A program made the position numbers and the translations under genes. DNA of 64,000 bases from Cordylochernes scorpioides (taxonomy: Eukaryota; Arthropoda; Arachnida; Pseudoscorpiones; Chernetidae). Positions 30,547 through 41,270 of this stretch are shown piece after piece (position 1 is the first letter of the stretch; each line of letters opens with the position of its first letter). Under the pieces are notes generated by a model that searched no databases, had not been told where the DNA came from, and saw only the letters and a list, made by a program, of their open reading frames with translations. The DNA is taken from the NCBI GenBank assembly GCA_030710605.1, contig CP092886.1, positions 156,574,368 to 156,638,367 on the forward strand, read 5' to 3'.

Positions 30547-31305
30547 TCCTTATATATCTATAAAAATGAAATCCAAAATCGAAGTTTGTTATCGCGTTGC
30601 GCAAAATCTACAGAATAATTATTATGAAATTTCGCATGTAGGTATCTGAAGATTTCGTTTAACATATAGGCTATTCAAAAAACTAAAAAGGATAATGTGC
30701 TTTTTTTTTAAAATATAAAACCAAAAAGCGTTAGTTCCAGCCTTTTACCGCTTGGGCGCAGCACTGGTCGCGACGATAAATGAATTTGATTGGTTAATAA
30801 CTTACACGTGGTTTGTTTACACGATGAATGTTAGTTTGATTACAGGATGAATGTTTTTAAAAGGTAAGATTATCCAATCGCCGTGAAACTTTAGTAAGTT
30901 ATTTACTATACTACTGGAAAGGTTTCTGGCTTGAATTTGATTTGAAATAAATATTCTTTTCAAATTTATTTGCAAATTTTATACTTTCACTCGCAAGCAG
31001 CGCCTCTCGCGGTTTCTGGTGAAATTATATTTATAAATTGTAACAATGCTGAAAATGTGTTCTAATTATGATAAATTTAATTTGAGAATCTATTCTATCT
31101 ATATATATATAAAATTGATTGTCTGTCTGTCTGTATGTTTGTACTCTATAGATTCAAAAACCATACATCCAATCACCGTGAAATTTTGGGATATTATTAG
31201 GTATATCCCCGGGAAGGTTTTTGAAAAATAATTTATTGAATATCCTTAGAGTTATTTGCAGATTTGTAGATTTAACTCGCAAGCAGCGCCCCCATTGCGA
31301 CGATG
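30547..31305 (+). mobile_element. Helitron 5-prime end fragments, two in tandem (copy 1)
   Basis: The first begins A-TCCTTATATATC, the same 5-prime end as the tRNA-bearing Helitron at 49838-50594, and shares about 230 bp with it. The second, from about 31094, begins TCTATCTATATATATA and continues with GATTGTCTGTCTGTCTG, a classic Helitron 5-prime terminus. Neither has a 3-prime hairpin or CTAG nearby, so both are truncated. Confidence 0.6.
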
Positions 31306-31720
31306 ATAACAAGTTTTTCTTTGTAACGTATTATATTCCCCTTCTTGAAGCATTTATTCTCGGGTAATAAATGGTCGAAGTTGAGATATGTGATATCGTA
31401 GGTTACGTCAGATATCCTATTTTTTAAAATGACAAATGGTCCTTCATAGTTCGATGATGTCTTGATGAGACGAAAATCGTCGTAGGCAATTTTTCTCATA
31501 ACTAAGTCTCCTTTAAAAACATACTTGGCTATCGTGTTTAAACTCCCATTTTTTTAAATTTTGGAATGTGGGTCCATTTCAACCTGCCAATAACCCCATG
31601 TAACATCGAGGGTAGAGAAGAATCTGGATCCATGCGATCGATCAAACATGTCTTGTATGTGAGATAGGGGTCGCCTGCCATCCAAATCTGTGATGCAATG
31701 TTTATTTTTTATCCCTTTTA
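31272..31720 (-). pseudogene. Ty3-type deletion derivative: RT fragment joined to integrase C-terminus (copy 1)
   Basis: Minus strand: 31700-31580 encodes an RT motif (SRFFSTLDVTWGYWQVEMDP). This runs after a short interval into 31499-31272, an integrase C-terminal domain (YEGPFVILKNRISDVTY, ending in KGNIIRYKEK). Everything between RT and the integrase tail is missing. The same junction exists at 42335-42662 and 58628-59075, so the deleted form has itself been copied. Confidence 0.6.
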
Positions 31721-31739
31721 AGGAACATATTGGACACCA

Positions 31740-32515
31740 GAATGGGCAAACATTTTTCTATTATCATTATTTTTTCATTGTAAGACGTACCATTAAAGGA
31801 TTGATAGCTCTACAGGAATATTCCGGCGAAAAATCTCACGCCGCTTAACACCACTACTACTGAAGCAGTGAAAAGGCAATACGACATGATAATGAAGAAA
31901 CATGAAAATATATTCGAATACACAGCGCAAAAAATATATTTTCCATATGATGACATCCAGATAAATAACCCAAACATCGCAAATTTGTCGAGCATCAAAC
32001 TTTAGGAACCTGAGACCATCCCTTTCCGGACTAGTAGTAGTAGTAGTGAGATAAAGGTAGCATTGAATAACTTTAGCACCACCGATAAAAACGAAATAAG
32101 AAACGCAATATCTAATAAACCGAGAATAAATTAACCTCAAGCATGTAAACTAATGGACAAAACTTAAGGAAGTGGAGTGACTTTGATGTTCGGTCCTCTG
32201 TTTTTTTTTTTTTTTGAAGGAAGTAGAGACAATTTTGTTCACACTTGGTTATCTCGTGTGTCTTCAATAAAGGTCACTGTGAATCAAATATCTTTCAGAG
32301 TTATTATCTGAATACCGATTTACATGCTAAAAGGTACAGCTTCCTTAGGCTTTGTAATGAGTGTAAAAAAAGAGAATATATTGATACCAGAATGTCTAAG
32401 AAAGAGAATAATGACATAATCGTACCCAAGTCAGACGAGGGATCAAATACCGTAACAAGGAGAGGAATGATTATTGCGATAAGATAAAGGAAATTCTGGG
32501 GCGGGCTCCCAAACC
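31740..32515. other. Unassigned segment between Ty3 fragments (copy 1)
   Basis: Includes frames at 31793-32140 (minus) and 32245-32487 (plus) that persist in both copies of block C but resemble no protein I recognise. A TAG trinucleotide run lies at 32031-32046. It may be an untranslated or LTR part of the flanking Ty3 element. Confidence 0.4.
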
Positions 32516-32519
32516 TTTA

Positions 32520-34865
32520 GAACCTTGGGTAGCTTATTCCTTCTTCTGATGACGAAACATCCTTTCTCTCCATACTTCTCCTCATATAGTTAGTGTGTAC
32601 TTTCTTTTCAATTCCATCAGTTTCTATCATACAGCTGTTGCTTCCTACTATTCTCTTTACAATCCCAAATATCCATTTCGGTTTTCCTCTTTCCATCCAT
32701 CTGTATCTTATTCTATCATTTATTTTGTAGCTATTGCTCTGTTTTTTTATTATTCAATCTCCCTACTCTTACTGATTTCTTGCTCAACATGGAAATCTTC
32801 GTTCTAATCTCGCGATTTAAAAATATTCCAGCAGGGGATTTTTCCGTTCTAGTCAAAGGACTCAATCTATATGCATATAATGCCTTTATCAAAGCAAACT
32901 CAAGGGGTAATTCTCTTTCCTCCGAAATAATTCTTCTCATAGCTTTTTTTTTATCTCTCTTACAGACACTTCCGCTAGTCCGTTGCTCTCTGGATGGTAG
33001 GCGGGGCTAAACATCGCATGTATGCCGTTTCTTTCGAAAAATGTCTTCATTTCATAACTTCTAAACGGGGGCCCATTATCCATTACCGCCACCTCCGGGA
33101 TACCATATCTCGCTAAACATTCTCTCAAAAAGTCTATGCAGAATCCCGCCGATGTATTTGGAACCATTTGACATTCTATCCAATTAGAATGCGCATCCAC
33201 TAATATCAAAAAGGTTTTTCCCGCAAAATAGAAATAGTCAAGATGAATCCTCTTCCAAACTTTGTTTGGTGGAGTCCACTCAGTAAATTCCTGGTTTGGC
33301 AGCTTTGATGTGTTTTCCATACAAATGCTATAGCTTTTAGACAATTTTTCAATTTGCTCATCTATTCCTGGCCAATAGACAGAACTTCTGGCCAGAGTCT
33401 TCATTTTATTTATTCCAATATGATTTTCATGAATGATATTCAAAACATATTCTCTTAAGGAATCGGGGATTATCATTCTATTTCCGAAAAATAGGCAATT
33501 TCTTACTATTGTTATCTCGTTTTTAATTCTAATATAAGGTTTTATATCTACATCTGAGTCAATATCATACTTATCATACTTGACTAATTTATATAGTTTT
33601 CTAAGAGTTGGATCTTCTTGGGTTTTGTCCGATACCAAGACGTAATCTAATATTGAATTTTCTATTAATAATATTTCTCCCATTTCCTCTTCCTTCTCCC
33701 CTTTTTCAGGATTTGGAAATCTTGAAAGAAAATCTGCAAGAGGTATTTCAGTTCCCTTAGTATATTTAATTTCAAAATTAAAACTTGATATTGAGAGTGA
33801 CCATCTATGTAATCTATTTGCCACTAAGGCTGGTAAATTATTTTTATCGCCAAAAATGGCTAGTAATGGTTTGTGATCTGTATTAATAATGAAATTTCTT
33901 CTGTATAGAAATTGTTTTAGCCTGTTTAAGGTAAAGAATATTGATAAACCTTCTTTTTATATCTGGGAATATTTTATTTCTGTGTCATTTAGTGTTCTCG
34001 AAACAAAAGTAATTGGTTTCTCAATGCCGTTTACAATATGGGAAATATACCCTCCTATACCATAGTTTGATGCATCACAAGTAACATAAAGAGGTAAATC
34101 TTGCGAATAATGCGTCAAACAAGTTTTTGTATTAATCAAATTTTTACATTTTTCGAAAGCCTGATCATGTTCTTTTATCCAATTCCAATTATTACTTATT
34201 TTCAATAAAGAGAATAAAGGATTTGCATGTATGGATAAATTTTTAACGAATTTACTGTAAAATGACAACATGCCCAAGAAAGATTTCAATTCTGAAATGT
34301 TACTCGGTTTAGGACATTTTTTTATACTGTCCAATTTATCCTCAAGGGGATAGATTCCATTTTTATTTATTTTATATCCCAAATAATTGATTTCATCAAC
34401 AAAAAAACAGAGATTTTTCTTTATTAATTGAAAAATTAAAATTAGATAATTTATTCATGACTCTCTCTCTCTCTCTGTCTCATTATCTGAATTATGCTCA
34501 TTTACATCAGACGATGCTATAAGAATATCGTCTAAATATATTATTACATTTTTAAGACCGGAAAAAATATTGTCCATAGTTCTTTGGAAAATAGTCGCTC
34601 CGGACTTGATACCGAAGGGCAGCCTTTTATATTTAAAAAGGCCTTTATGGGTAGAAATAACTGTCAATTTTTGAGATTCCTCGTCTAGAAGTATCTGATG
34701 ATATGCGCTTGAAAGATCAATTTTACTAAATATACTTTTACCAAAAAAAGAATGTAAAACATTATCGATGTTCGGTATCGGATATTTAACATCTTCGATA
34801 AATGGATTTAAGGTTCTTCTTTCATTATATATGGTTCGAACGAAATCCTCGTCGCCATTGTTATT
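32520..34865 (-). pseudogene. Ty3/gypsy-type pol pseudogene (copy 1)
   Basis: Minus strand, in order: RT starting near 34862 (SKIDLSSAYHQ, then the catalytic YLDDI near 34540), thumb and RNase H (34382-33957, DASNYGIGGY), integrase (33824-32937) with catalytic D in HLDYFYF, D in MDNGPPF, E in NGLAEV, and an integrase C-terminus to about 32560 (GKPKWIFGIVKRI). Breaks include a CT-repeat expansion at 34460-34480 that shifts the frame and a stop near 33957. Gag, protease and the RT N-terminus are missing. Confidence 0.85.
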
Positions 34866-35337
34866 TTGCTTATTAAATAATTTATTTGAAATAGTATAAA
34901 CACATTTATATTAAACAAAATAAAAGATGTCAGAACTTATAAAATAAAAGAAGTTTATTTATATTCTTTAAAAATATTCACATAAAAAACAATTTAACAA
35001 AACAAATTTAATCCAAAAATTAAACAATCAAAATTTACGTATTTCACGACAGAATGTATTTACTTTTACTTCGACAAAATCCAAAAAATAATAAATTAAT
35101 TAATATTTAATTATTTAATTATTATTTATATTTTATATATTTATATTATATATTTATATATATATTTTATATTTATATAATATTATTTAATATTTAATTA
35201 TTTTTATAAGTCCATTTACATCAATATATATATATGAAAAAACAATAGAAAATAAAAAATAAGTGGGTCAGGTGTTGATATTAAAAATAAAGAAGACATC
35301 TCCTGACCAGGAGCACATGTGCTTTACAGAAGGCAGA

Positions 35338-35351
35338 GCACCATCTGGTGG
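35338..35351 (-). promoter_or_regulatory. CTCF-like motif in M2 unit 1
   Basis: The reverse complement reads CCACCAGATGGTGC and fits CCASYAGRKGGC of the animal CTCF core. Its presence in a transposable unit parallels CTCF sites carried by rodent B2 SINEs. Binding is not shown. Confidence 0.4.
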
Positions 35352-35432
35352 AACAGAAATCAACAAAACATTGATTTAGCCTGTTCCCTGATATTTGGCG
35401 ACCCACTTATTTGATAAATCAAGAAAAGCCAT

Positions 35433-35472
35433 CCACGAACGCGTTTCGCGCTGTAGGCGCTCGTCAGCGTGG
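35433..35472 (-). ncRNA. Hammerhead ribozyme, type I, GUU triplet
   Basis: Minus strand: stem I CCACG/CGUGG, core CUGACGA, stem II GCGC/GCGC with loop CUACA, GAAA, stem III ACG/CGU without loop, triplet GUU. All core bases are present. U at position 17 is allowed but usually slow. Stem II differs from the M1 ribozyme (GGGC/GCCC) by paired changes, which supports the structure. Confidence 0.78.
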
Positions 35473-35690
35473 AGTAGGCTGTACCACTGCGATCAAAAGG
35501 AATTTTGGTCCCAGAGGCTTCTTGAGAGACCAAGAAATAGGTATTTAAGACCAAATTTGCGCGTAAATACGCTTAGCACTTGAAAAAAACAATTTAAAAT
35601 ATATATAATAAGTGGGTCAAGTGTGTGTTGATATTAACAATTAGGAGAGCATATCCTGACCAGGAGCACATGTTATTTACAGAAGGCAGA

Positions 35691-35704
35691 GCGCCATCTG
35701 GTGG
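35691..35704 (-). promoter_or_regulatory. CTCF-like motif in M2 unit 2
   Basis: The reverse complement is CCACCAGATGGCGC, matching all 14 positions of CCASYAGRKGGCRS. It is the strongest match in the window, shared with 63037-63050. Confidence 0.45.
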
Positions 35705-35786
35705 AACAGAAATCAACTAATCATTGATTTAACCTGTTCCCTGTTATTTGGCCAACCCAATTTCTTGATAAATCAAGAAAAATCAT

Positions 35787-35811
35787 CCACGAATGCGTAT
35801 CGTCAGCGTGG
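35787..35811 (-). ncRNA. Hammerhead relic lacking stem II
   Basis: CCACG and CGTGG of stem I flank CTGACGA joined directly to stem III sequence. Stem II and GAAA are deleted, so it cannot cleave. Same in 63133-63157. Confidence 0.6.
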
Positions 35812-35967
35812 AGTAGGCTGTATCACTGCGACCAAAAAGAATTTTGGTCCCAGAGACTTCTTGAGAAACCAAGAAATGGGTTTATATATATATAAACCAA
35901 TAACCAAAGCATATATATAAACCAATAAAAAGGTGTTATTAATTATATTTCATTATGAATATATATA

Positions 35968-36322
35968 CTAGACAAATAGCCTGGCTTCGCCCCGGTTTAT
36001 TTCCAAGTAAATGGTATTGATTTAACTAATGCTATTTTATTATGATTATATTATTGATTCTATAAATATTTCTCTCAGTAATAGTATTGAGATGAAAATA
36101 GGTTAATATTCTATTTTATTATCACCATAAAATTTTACAACTAAAAATTAATCCAACAATTCTTTTTAACCATCAGTTTGTAAAGAATTTTTATAGCCGA
36201 TATGTAATCTAAATCATTTAAGCTACTGACATATTAGGAATTTCACATAGATTGATTAAGCGTTATGGTGGAGAACAGTAACAAACACATCTCTCTCGAT
36301 ACTTTTACATATATATAAAGGG
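35968..36322 (-). mobile_element. Short Helitron (non-autonomous)
   Basis: On the minus strand it ends with a hairpin (CCGGGGCGAAGCCAGG region), then CTAG followed by T. The 5-prime side starts near TCCCTTTATATATATG, similar to other Helitron ends here. The base before TC is T rather than the expected A, so the 5-prime boundary is less certain. No helicase gene. Confidence 0.5.
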
Positions 36323-36361
36323 AATAACCTCACCGTTCACATGAGCATTTTAGATTCCAGA

Positions 36362-36374
36362 GCGCCATCTAGTG
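36362..36374 (-). promoter_or_regulatory. CTCF-like core in a further repeat
   Basis: The reverse complement CACTAGATGGCGC matches the CTCF core (SYAGRKGGCRS) and lies outside the M2 units, in a short repeat fragment beside an A-tract. Confidence 0.3.
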
Positions 36375-36579
36375 AAACAAAAATAAATTCGAAATTAAAA
36401 AAAAAAAAAAAATGTTTTTTTTTTCTCTACAGATCCAGGTACGCTCTTTTTTATATAAAATAAATTCGCTTCTGTGAGCGGTCAGGTTATTTCCTTTTTA
36501 TTTTCAAAATCAAGACCTGACATTTTCTATTTTTGTTATTATTTTTCATATTAAAATATGTACCCAATGATTCACCTCT

Positions 36580-37160
36580 CCCCTTAAATTTGCATTAAAA
36601 ATGGGTTTGGCTCATCACCCCAGTACAAAACGTAAAGGTGGTGATAAGGAAAGAGCCACAACACCAGTTTTGACAAATTCAGACAAAAGCCAACCTGTAA
36701 TACCATGGTTAGTGGCTCATTCCTTTTACAACCTTTACGTTGTGTACCAGGGTGATAATCCATATGCATTGTTTTAATTAATATTTAAAGGGACAGGTGG
36801 TTTTTTTATTACATGCTGCTAAAGTTATTCAATGCTACCTCTATCTCACTATTACTAGTCCGAAAAGGAGATGGTTTCAGGTTTCGAAAGTTTGATGCTC
36901 GACAAATTTGCTAAGTTTGGGTTATATAAAACTATTTGTTATGTATTTAAAACAAACATTTGTGGAATTCATTTACCAAAAGAGGCATTTCTTCCTTCAG
37001 TATATAGGTTGAAATTTTATCTGAATTTTCTAAAACTGGTGTTGTGAGGCTCATTCCTCATCATTACCTTTGCGTTTTATGTATTGGGCTGTTAAACCAA
37101 ATTATTTTTTCTAATGAATTTTTAAAGATAAGGGCGCCTCTTTTGGTGCATATAGAGTAC
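36580..37160. repeat. Degenerate H4-type hammerhead unit fragments
   Basis: Contains GCCACAACACCAGTTTTG (36656), ATACCATGG (36699) and GTGGCTCATTC (36711) on one side, and AAACTGGTGTTGTGAGGCTC near 37033. These are the tail and stem pieces of H4 units in both orientations, without an intact hammerhead core. No gene is visible. Confidence 0.5.
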
Positions 37161-37567
37161 TAGCCGAATGACCCGGGCAACGCCCTTGTTTTACCCGATT
37201 GAATGTTTTGATTCAAATACTATTTGTTACAATTATAATTTGGCGCCTTAAATAAATGCATATGTTAGTTAATAAGTATAGCCTATGTGCTTTATCTGTC
37301 TATGTACTGTTGGCTTCCGTAGGCGTCTCTTACTGGGAAAAAGAAAGAGAGGATTCCATTTGGTTATTAACTAATATATGCATTTATTTAAGGAGCGACC
37401 CGCTCCAACACAATAGTTACAAAATGGGGGGGGGGGGGGGGGGGGGGGGGGGGAGGCAAAGGTGACGTGATCGTAGCCGACTAATAGGAGGGCGCCATTC
37501 CAAAAAAAAAAAAAAAAGCAAACCGTGACAGAGGCGACGAAGAATGACGCTCGTAACTGTATATAGA
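37160..37567 (-). mobile_element. Non-autonomous Helitron with 28-G run
   Basis: The minus-strand 3-prime end is clear: a GGGCGTTGCCC hairpin, a 9-nt spacer, CTAG (37160-37163), then T. The 5-prime end may be TCTATATACAG near 37567 but lacks the preceding A. A run of 28 G at 37426-37453 lies inside. The same 3-prime end family occurs at 49838 and 41176. Confidence 0.55.
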
Positions 37568-37681
37568 ATATTGTTGCATCATGGCTAATGCACCTACTTT
37601 AATTTGTAAGATTATTTTTCATATATATTTTAAATTCAATTTATATTTCATATTTATTTATTTTATTAAACAGAATATATA

Positions 37682-39005
37682 CGAGGTGTGTTCAAAAAGT
37701 ATCGCGACTTTTGTGTTTTTCAAATATTATTTATTTATTCATGAATATCTATTTTGTCCCCTTCAAAGTAATCCCCATGGGATATTATACACTTGTGCCA
37801 ACGGTTTTTCCAATCTTCGAAGCACTTCAAAAAATCATTTTTTAAAAATCTTTTTCAGCTCCTCCTTCGATGCTGTCTTTATCTCGTCAAGCGTAGCGTA
37901 ACGTCGTCCTTTCATGGGCCTCTTCAGTTTAGGGAACAAGAAAAAGTCACAGGGGGCCAGATCTGGGGAATACGGTGGCTGCGGCATCATTAGTGTGTTG
38001 TTTTTGGCCAAAAAGTCGCGCACAAGCAACGATGTGTGAGCAGGGGGCGTTATCGTGGTGCAAAAGCCAATTTTTGTTCTTCCACAAATCCGGGCGTTTC
38101 TGGCGGATTGCTTCGCGCAAATTGCGCATAACTTGCAGGTAATATTCCTTATTGACCGTTCTACCCTGTGTCAAGAACTCATGATGCACCACGCCCCTGC
38201 AATCGAAGAAAACTGTCAGCAAAACTTTCACATTCGACCGAACTTGGCGCGCTTTTTTCGGTCTTGGTTCGTGCGGCAGCTTCCATTGAATGATTGAGCT
38301 TTGGTTTCCACGTCATAACCATAAACCCCACGCTTCGTCACCAGTTTATGACCCTCTGGAGCAAATTTGGGTCGTCGCGGACAGAGTCCAACATCTCATT
38401 AGCAATGTTCATGCGATGCTGTTTTTGGTCGCAATTGAGCAATTTTGGTACGAATTTCGCGGCGACCCGTCTCATGCCCAAATCATTGATAAAAATCGAA
38501 TGGCACGAGCCAATCGATATGTTTAGGCCCTCAGCAACTTCTCTAACGGTGATTCGACGATTGGCCAATATCATTTTCTCCACTTCATTAATTTTTTCGT
38601 CTGTTGTTGAAGTGCTCGGGCGTCCGGCACGCTCTTCGTCGTTCACATCTTCTCGGCCTTCTGAGAACATTTTGTACCACCGATAAACGTTGCTTCGGTC
38701 CAAGGTAGCTTCTCCGTATGCCACAGTCAACATTCGGAATGCATCCGCGCACTTAATTTCGTTTTTCACACAAAATTTGATACAGGTTCTTCGATCCATT
38801 TTTTTAATAGGTAAAAATCGAAGACGATCCAAAACACCTGCAAGCAAAGCAGCTGTCAACAATTAAGGGAACGTTCAAAATGGCCGAGCTTGTCGGCATA
38901 AGTGAGAGACCATGAGTACCAACATAAAACCACAAAAAGATCGAAATTCGAATATACGTAACCCGCGAAAATTCAAAAGTCGCGATACCTTTTGAACACA
39001 CCTCG
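37682..39005 (-). mobile_element. Full-length mariner element, inactive
   Basis: A 1324-bp element flanked by TA on both sides. The ~33-bp terminal inverted repeats start CGAGGTGTGTTCAAAA and differ at one visible base. One transposase gene runs on the minus strand. It lies in DNA unique to contig 2. Confidence 0.9.
37735..38799 (-). pseudogene. mariner transposase (DD34D type), frameshifted
   Basis: Starts at MDRRTCIKFCVKNEI (38799). Two helix-turn-helix regions follow (WYKMFSEGREDV, then ITVREVAEGLNISIGS). Catalytic residues are recognisable in GDEAW (~38337), HHDNAP (~38045) and YSPDLAPCDFF (~37960), the three aspartates of mariner transposases. The reading is split over three frames, with breaks near 38340 and 38000-38040, so no full protein can be made. 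Coding would end near 37735. Confidence 0.88.
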
Positions 39006-39284
39006 TATATATATATTATTAACAGATTTATGTATTATAAAATCACCATTTGTATCTTGGTACACTATGTGACTTGACTGCTCTCTTTGATGTAAGATAT
39101 AAATAAATCATTCTGGAGGCTACTTAAAGTAGAGTTATCTCATTATTCCCTTATCTAACCTTGTAGGATGGTTGAAACACGTTCTGGTAAGATGTAGACC
39201 CGGCACAGGAGAGAATCAAGGTTGAAGAGTTTGCCAAGCCGCAACCTGGTGCAACAATATAGGGAGAGGTGTATATACATTGAA

Positions 39285-39791
39285 AAAGAGGCACCTCTTC
39301 CTTTAATTAGACATCAGAACGATTCATTATTTGTATCACCCTAGTAAAAAACTTTACTAGTGATGATAAAGAATGAGCCACAACACAAGTTTTGCCAAAT
39401 TCAGACAAAGAGCAAATCTGTATACCATGGTTTCGGGCTATGACTCTCATCTGTACAGGGGCGGCTTCGATTTCATAACTCCCTACGAGAGGGGCAATGA
39501 AATCGGTCGAATTTACCAAAAAGGTGTTTAGCCTGGTGAAGTGGCAAAGGCCGATTCTAATGCTAGAATTCAACATAAAATATCGGGATGATGATATTCA
39601 TGTACCTAAAGAGGCACCTCTCCCTTTAATTATGCATCGGAACGATATTTGTTGTTTATAACCTTAGTAAAAAACTTTGATGGTGGTGGTTGATGGTGAT
39701 AGAGAATGAGCCATAACACCAGTTTTGGCAATTTTAAACCAAACGCCAAACTGTATTCCGTGGTTTCAGGATGATAAACATAATGCATCCT
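39285..39791 (-). mobile_element. Tandem dimer of H4-type hammerhead units
   Basis: Two units with a ~322-bp period start AAAGAGGCACCTCTYCC at about 39286 and 39608. Each carries, on the minus strand, GTTTTGGTAAATT-like and GGTGTT closing-stem pieces and a hammerhead region. The first has a relic (39418-39459); the second (near 39755) is more decayed. No coding capacity. Confidence 0.6.
39418..39459 (-). ncRNA. Hammerhead relic (core U4 changed)
   Basis: Stem I CUGUA/UACAG, GAAA, stem III ACC/GGU and triplet GUA are intact. The core reads CAGAUGA and stem II is disrupted (GAGUC against GCCC). Predicted inactive. Confidence 0.6.
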
Positions 39792-39815
39792 TCTGATACA
39801 TATTTAAATTGTATA

Positions 39816-41176
39816 TCTACTTATATATTTGCCTTATTCTGTCTGTTTGTTTGTCTGTTTGTTTGTCTGAAGCTCACGGATAGAATGCGCGCCCATTGGC
39901 TGCCAGCAAACACGTGACCTCCCTGCCCGCCCCCCTCTAGACAACCCTGTTATCAGCTGTGTGATACATACACCTGTCTATAGCGGCCATTCTAGACAAC
40001 CTGTTATCAGCAGTGTGTTACATCCACCTGTCTATACAGACCACCCTGTCTATAGCGACCACTCTAGACAACCCTGTTATCAGCTGTGTGATACATACAC
40101 CTGTCTATAGCGGCCATTCTAGACAACCCTGTTATCAGCAGTGTGTTACATCCACCTGTCTATACAGACCACCCTGTCTATAGCGACCACTCTAGACAAC
40201 CCTGTTATCAGCTGTGTGATACATCCACCTGTCTATACAGACCACCTGTATATAGCGGCCATTCTAGAAAACCCTGTTATCAGCTGTGTGATACATACAC
40301 CTGTCTATAGCGGCCACTCTAGACAACCCTGTTATCAGCTGTGTGATACATCCACCTGTCTATACAGACCACCCTGTCTATAGCGGTCACTTTAGGCAAC
40401 CCTGATATCATCAGTGTGTTACATTCACCTGTCTATACAGACCACCCTGTCTATAGCGACCACCCTAGACAACCCTGTTATCAGCAGTGTGTTACATCCA
40501 CCTGTCTATACAGACCACCCTGTCTATAGCGGTCACTTTAGGCAACCCTGTTATCATCAGTGTGTTGCATTCACCTGTCTATACAGACCACCCTGTCTAT
40601 AGCGACCACCCTAGACAACCCTGTTATCAGCTGTGTGATACATCCCACCTGTCATATACAGACCACCCTGTCTATAGCGACCACTCTAGACAACCCTGTT
40701 ATCAGCTGTGTGATACATCCACCTGTCTATACAGACCACCTGTATATAGCGGCCCATTCTAGAAAAACCCTGTTATCAGCTGTGTGATACATACACCTGT
40801 CTATAGCGGCCACTCTAGACAACCCTGTTATCAGCTGTGTGATACATCCACCTGTCTATACAGACCACCCTGTCTATAGCGGTCACTTTAGGCAACCCTG
40901 TTATCATCAGTGTGTTACATTCACCTGTCTATACAGACCACCCTGTCTATAGCGACCACCCTAGACAACCCTGTTATCAGCTGTGTGATACATCCACCTG
41001 TCTATACAGACCACCCTGTCTATAGCGACCACTCTAGACAACCCTGTTATCAGCTGTGTGATACATCCACCTGTCTATACAGACCACCCTGTCAATAGCG
41101 ACCACCCAAGACAACGTTTTTAAAATATATTCGCACTCGGGTAAACCCCGGGCGTTGCCCGGGCCCTTTCGTCTAG
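39816..41176 (+). mobile_element. Non-autonomous Helitron carrying a minisatellite
   Basis: Begins TCTACTTATATATTTG after A (39815), followed by repeats of GTCTGTTT. Ends with a perfect 7-bp hairpin (CCCGGGC, loop GTT, GCCCGGG, 41147-41163), a 9-nt spacer and CTAG (41173-41176) before T. These are the standard Helitron termini and A/T insertion site. About 86% of the interior is a tandem array. There is no Rep-helicase gene. Confidence 0.85.
39935..41110 (+). repeat. 73-bp minisatellite array, ~17 units
   Basis: Units of mostly 73-75 bp are built from CTAGACAACCCTGTTATCAG, then TGTGTGATACATCCACCTG, then TATACAGACCACCCTGTCTA. Shorter ~50-bp units lack the third part. Variants (ATCATCAG, GGTCACTTTAGG) recur in a higher-order pattern. 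Open frames in the array result from the period not being divisible by three plus low stop content, and are not genes. Confidence 0.9.
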
Positions 41177-41270
41177 TATTAATATATACACACAAAGCCT
41201 TTATTAAGGCACCAGTCTTATACAGATTCTCCGTTCTCATTGCCGACTTGCAACGATATCCTCACGATGA

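Larger units (their letters stand above)
35230..35890. mobile_element. Tandem dimer of M2 hammerhead units (copy 1)
   Basis: Two units with a 349-bp period (AAGTGGGTCA at 35261 and 35610). Each has CTGACCAGGAGCACATGT, a CTCF-like GC(A/G)CCATCTGGTGG, AAATCAAC, TTGATAAATCAAGAAAA, and a hammerhead or its relic. The first hammerhead (35433) is complete; the second (35787) has lost stem II. No coding capacity. Duplicated at 62590-63230. Confidence 0.7.
26287..35898. repeat. Duplicated block C, copy 1
   Basis: Colinear with 53211-63240, which has one additional ~400-bp repeat at 54798-55203. Contents are transposon relics, listed separately. A GC-richer stretch at 27080-27240 and the AT-rich stretch at 27250-27700 hold no recognisable gene. 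Confidence 0.85.

Noticed and set aside
37426-37453. 28-G run as a regulatory quadruplex
   Set aside because: G-runs of different length also occur at 290 and 8097 and look like slippage-prone microsatellites. No other support for function.
37735-38799. Possibility that the mariner is active
   Set aside because: Ends and TA duplication are perfect, but the transposase is split over three frames with a stop before the first catalytic aspartate region.
40141-41098. Several overlapping open frames with repeating peptides (CYIHLSIQTTLSIATT and similar)
   Set aside because: They arise from the 73-bp minisatellite inside a Helitron. The same repeat is open in several frames and there is no start context or domain.
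39935-41110. Regular repeats resembling a CRISPR array
   Set aside because: Repeats are contiguous without unique spacers, the genome is eukaryotic, and the array lies between Helitron termini.
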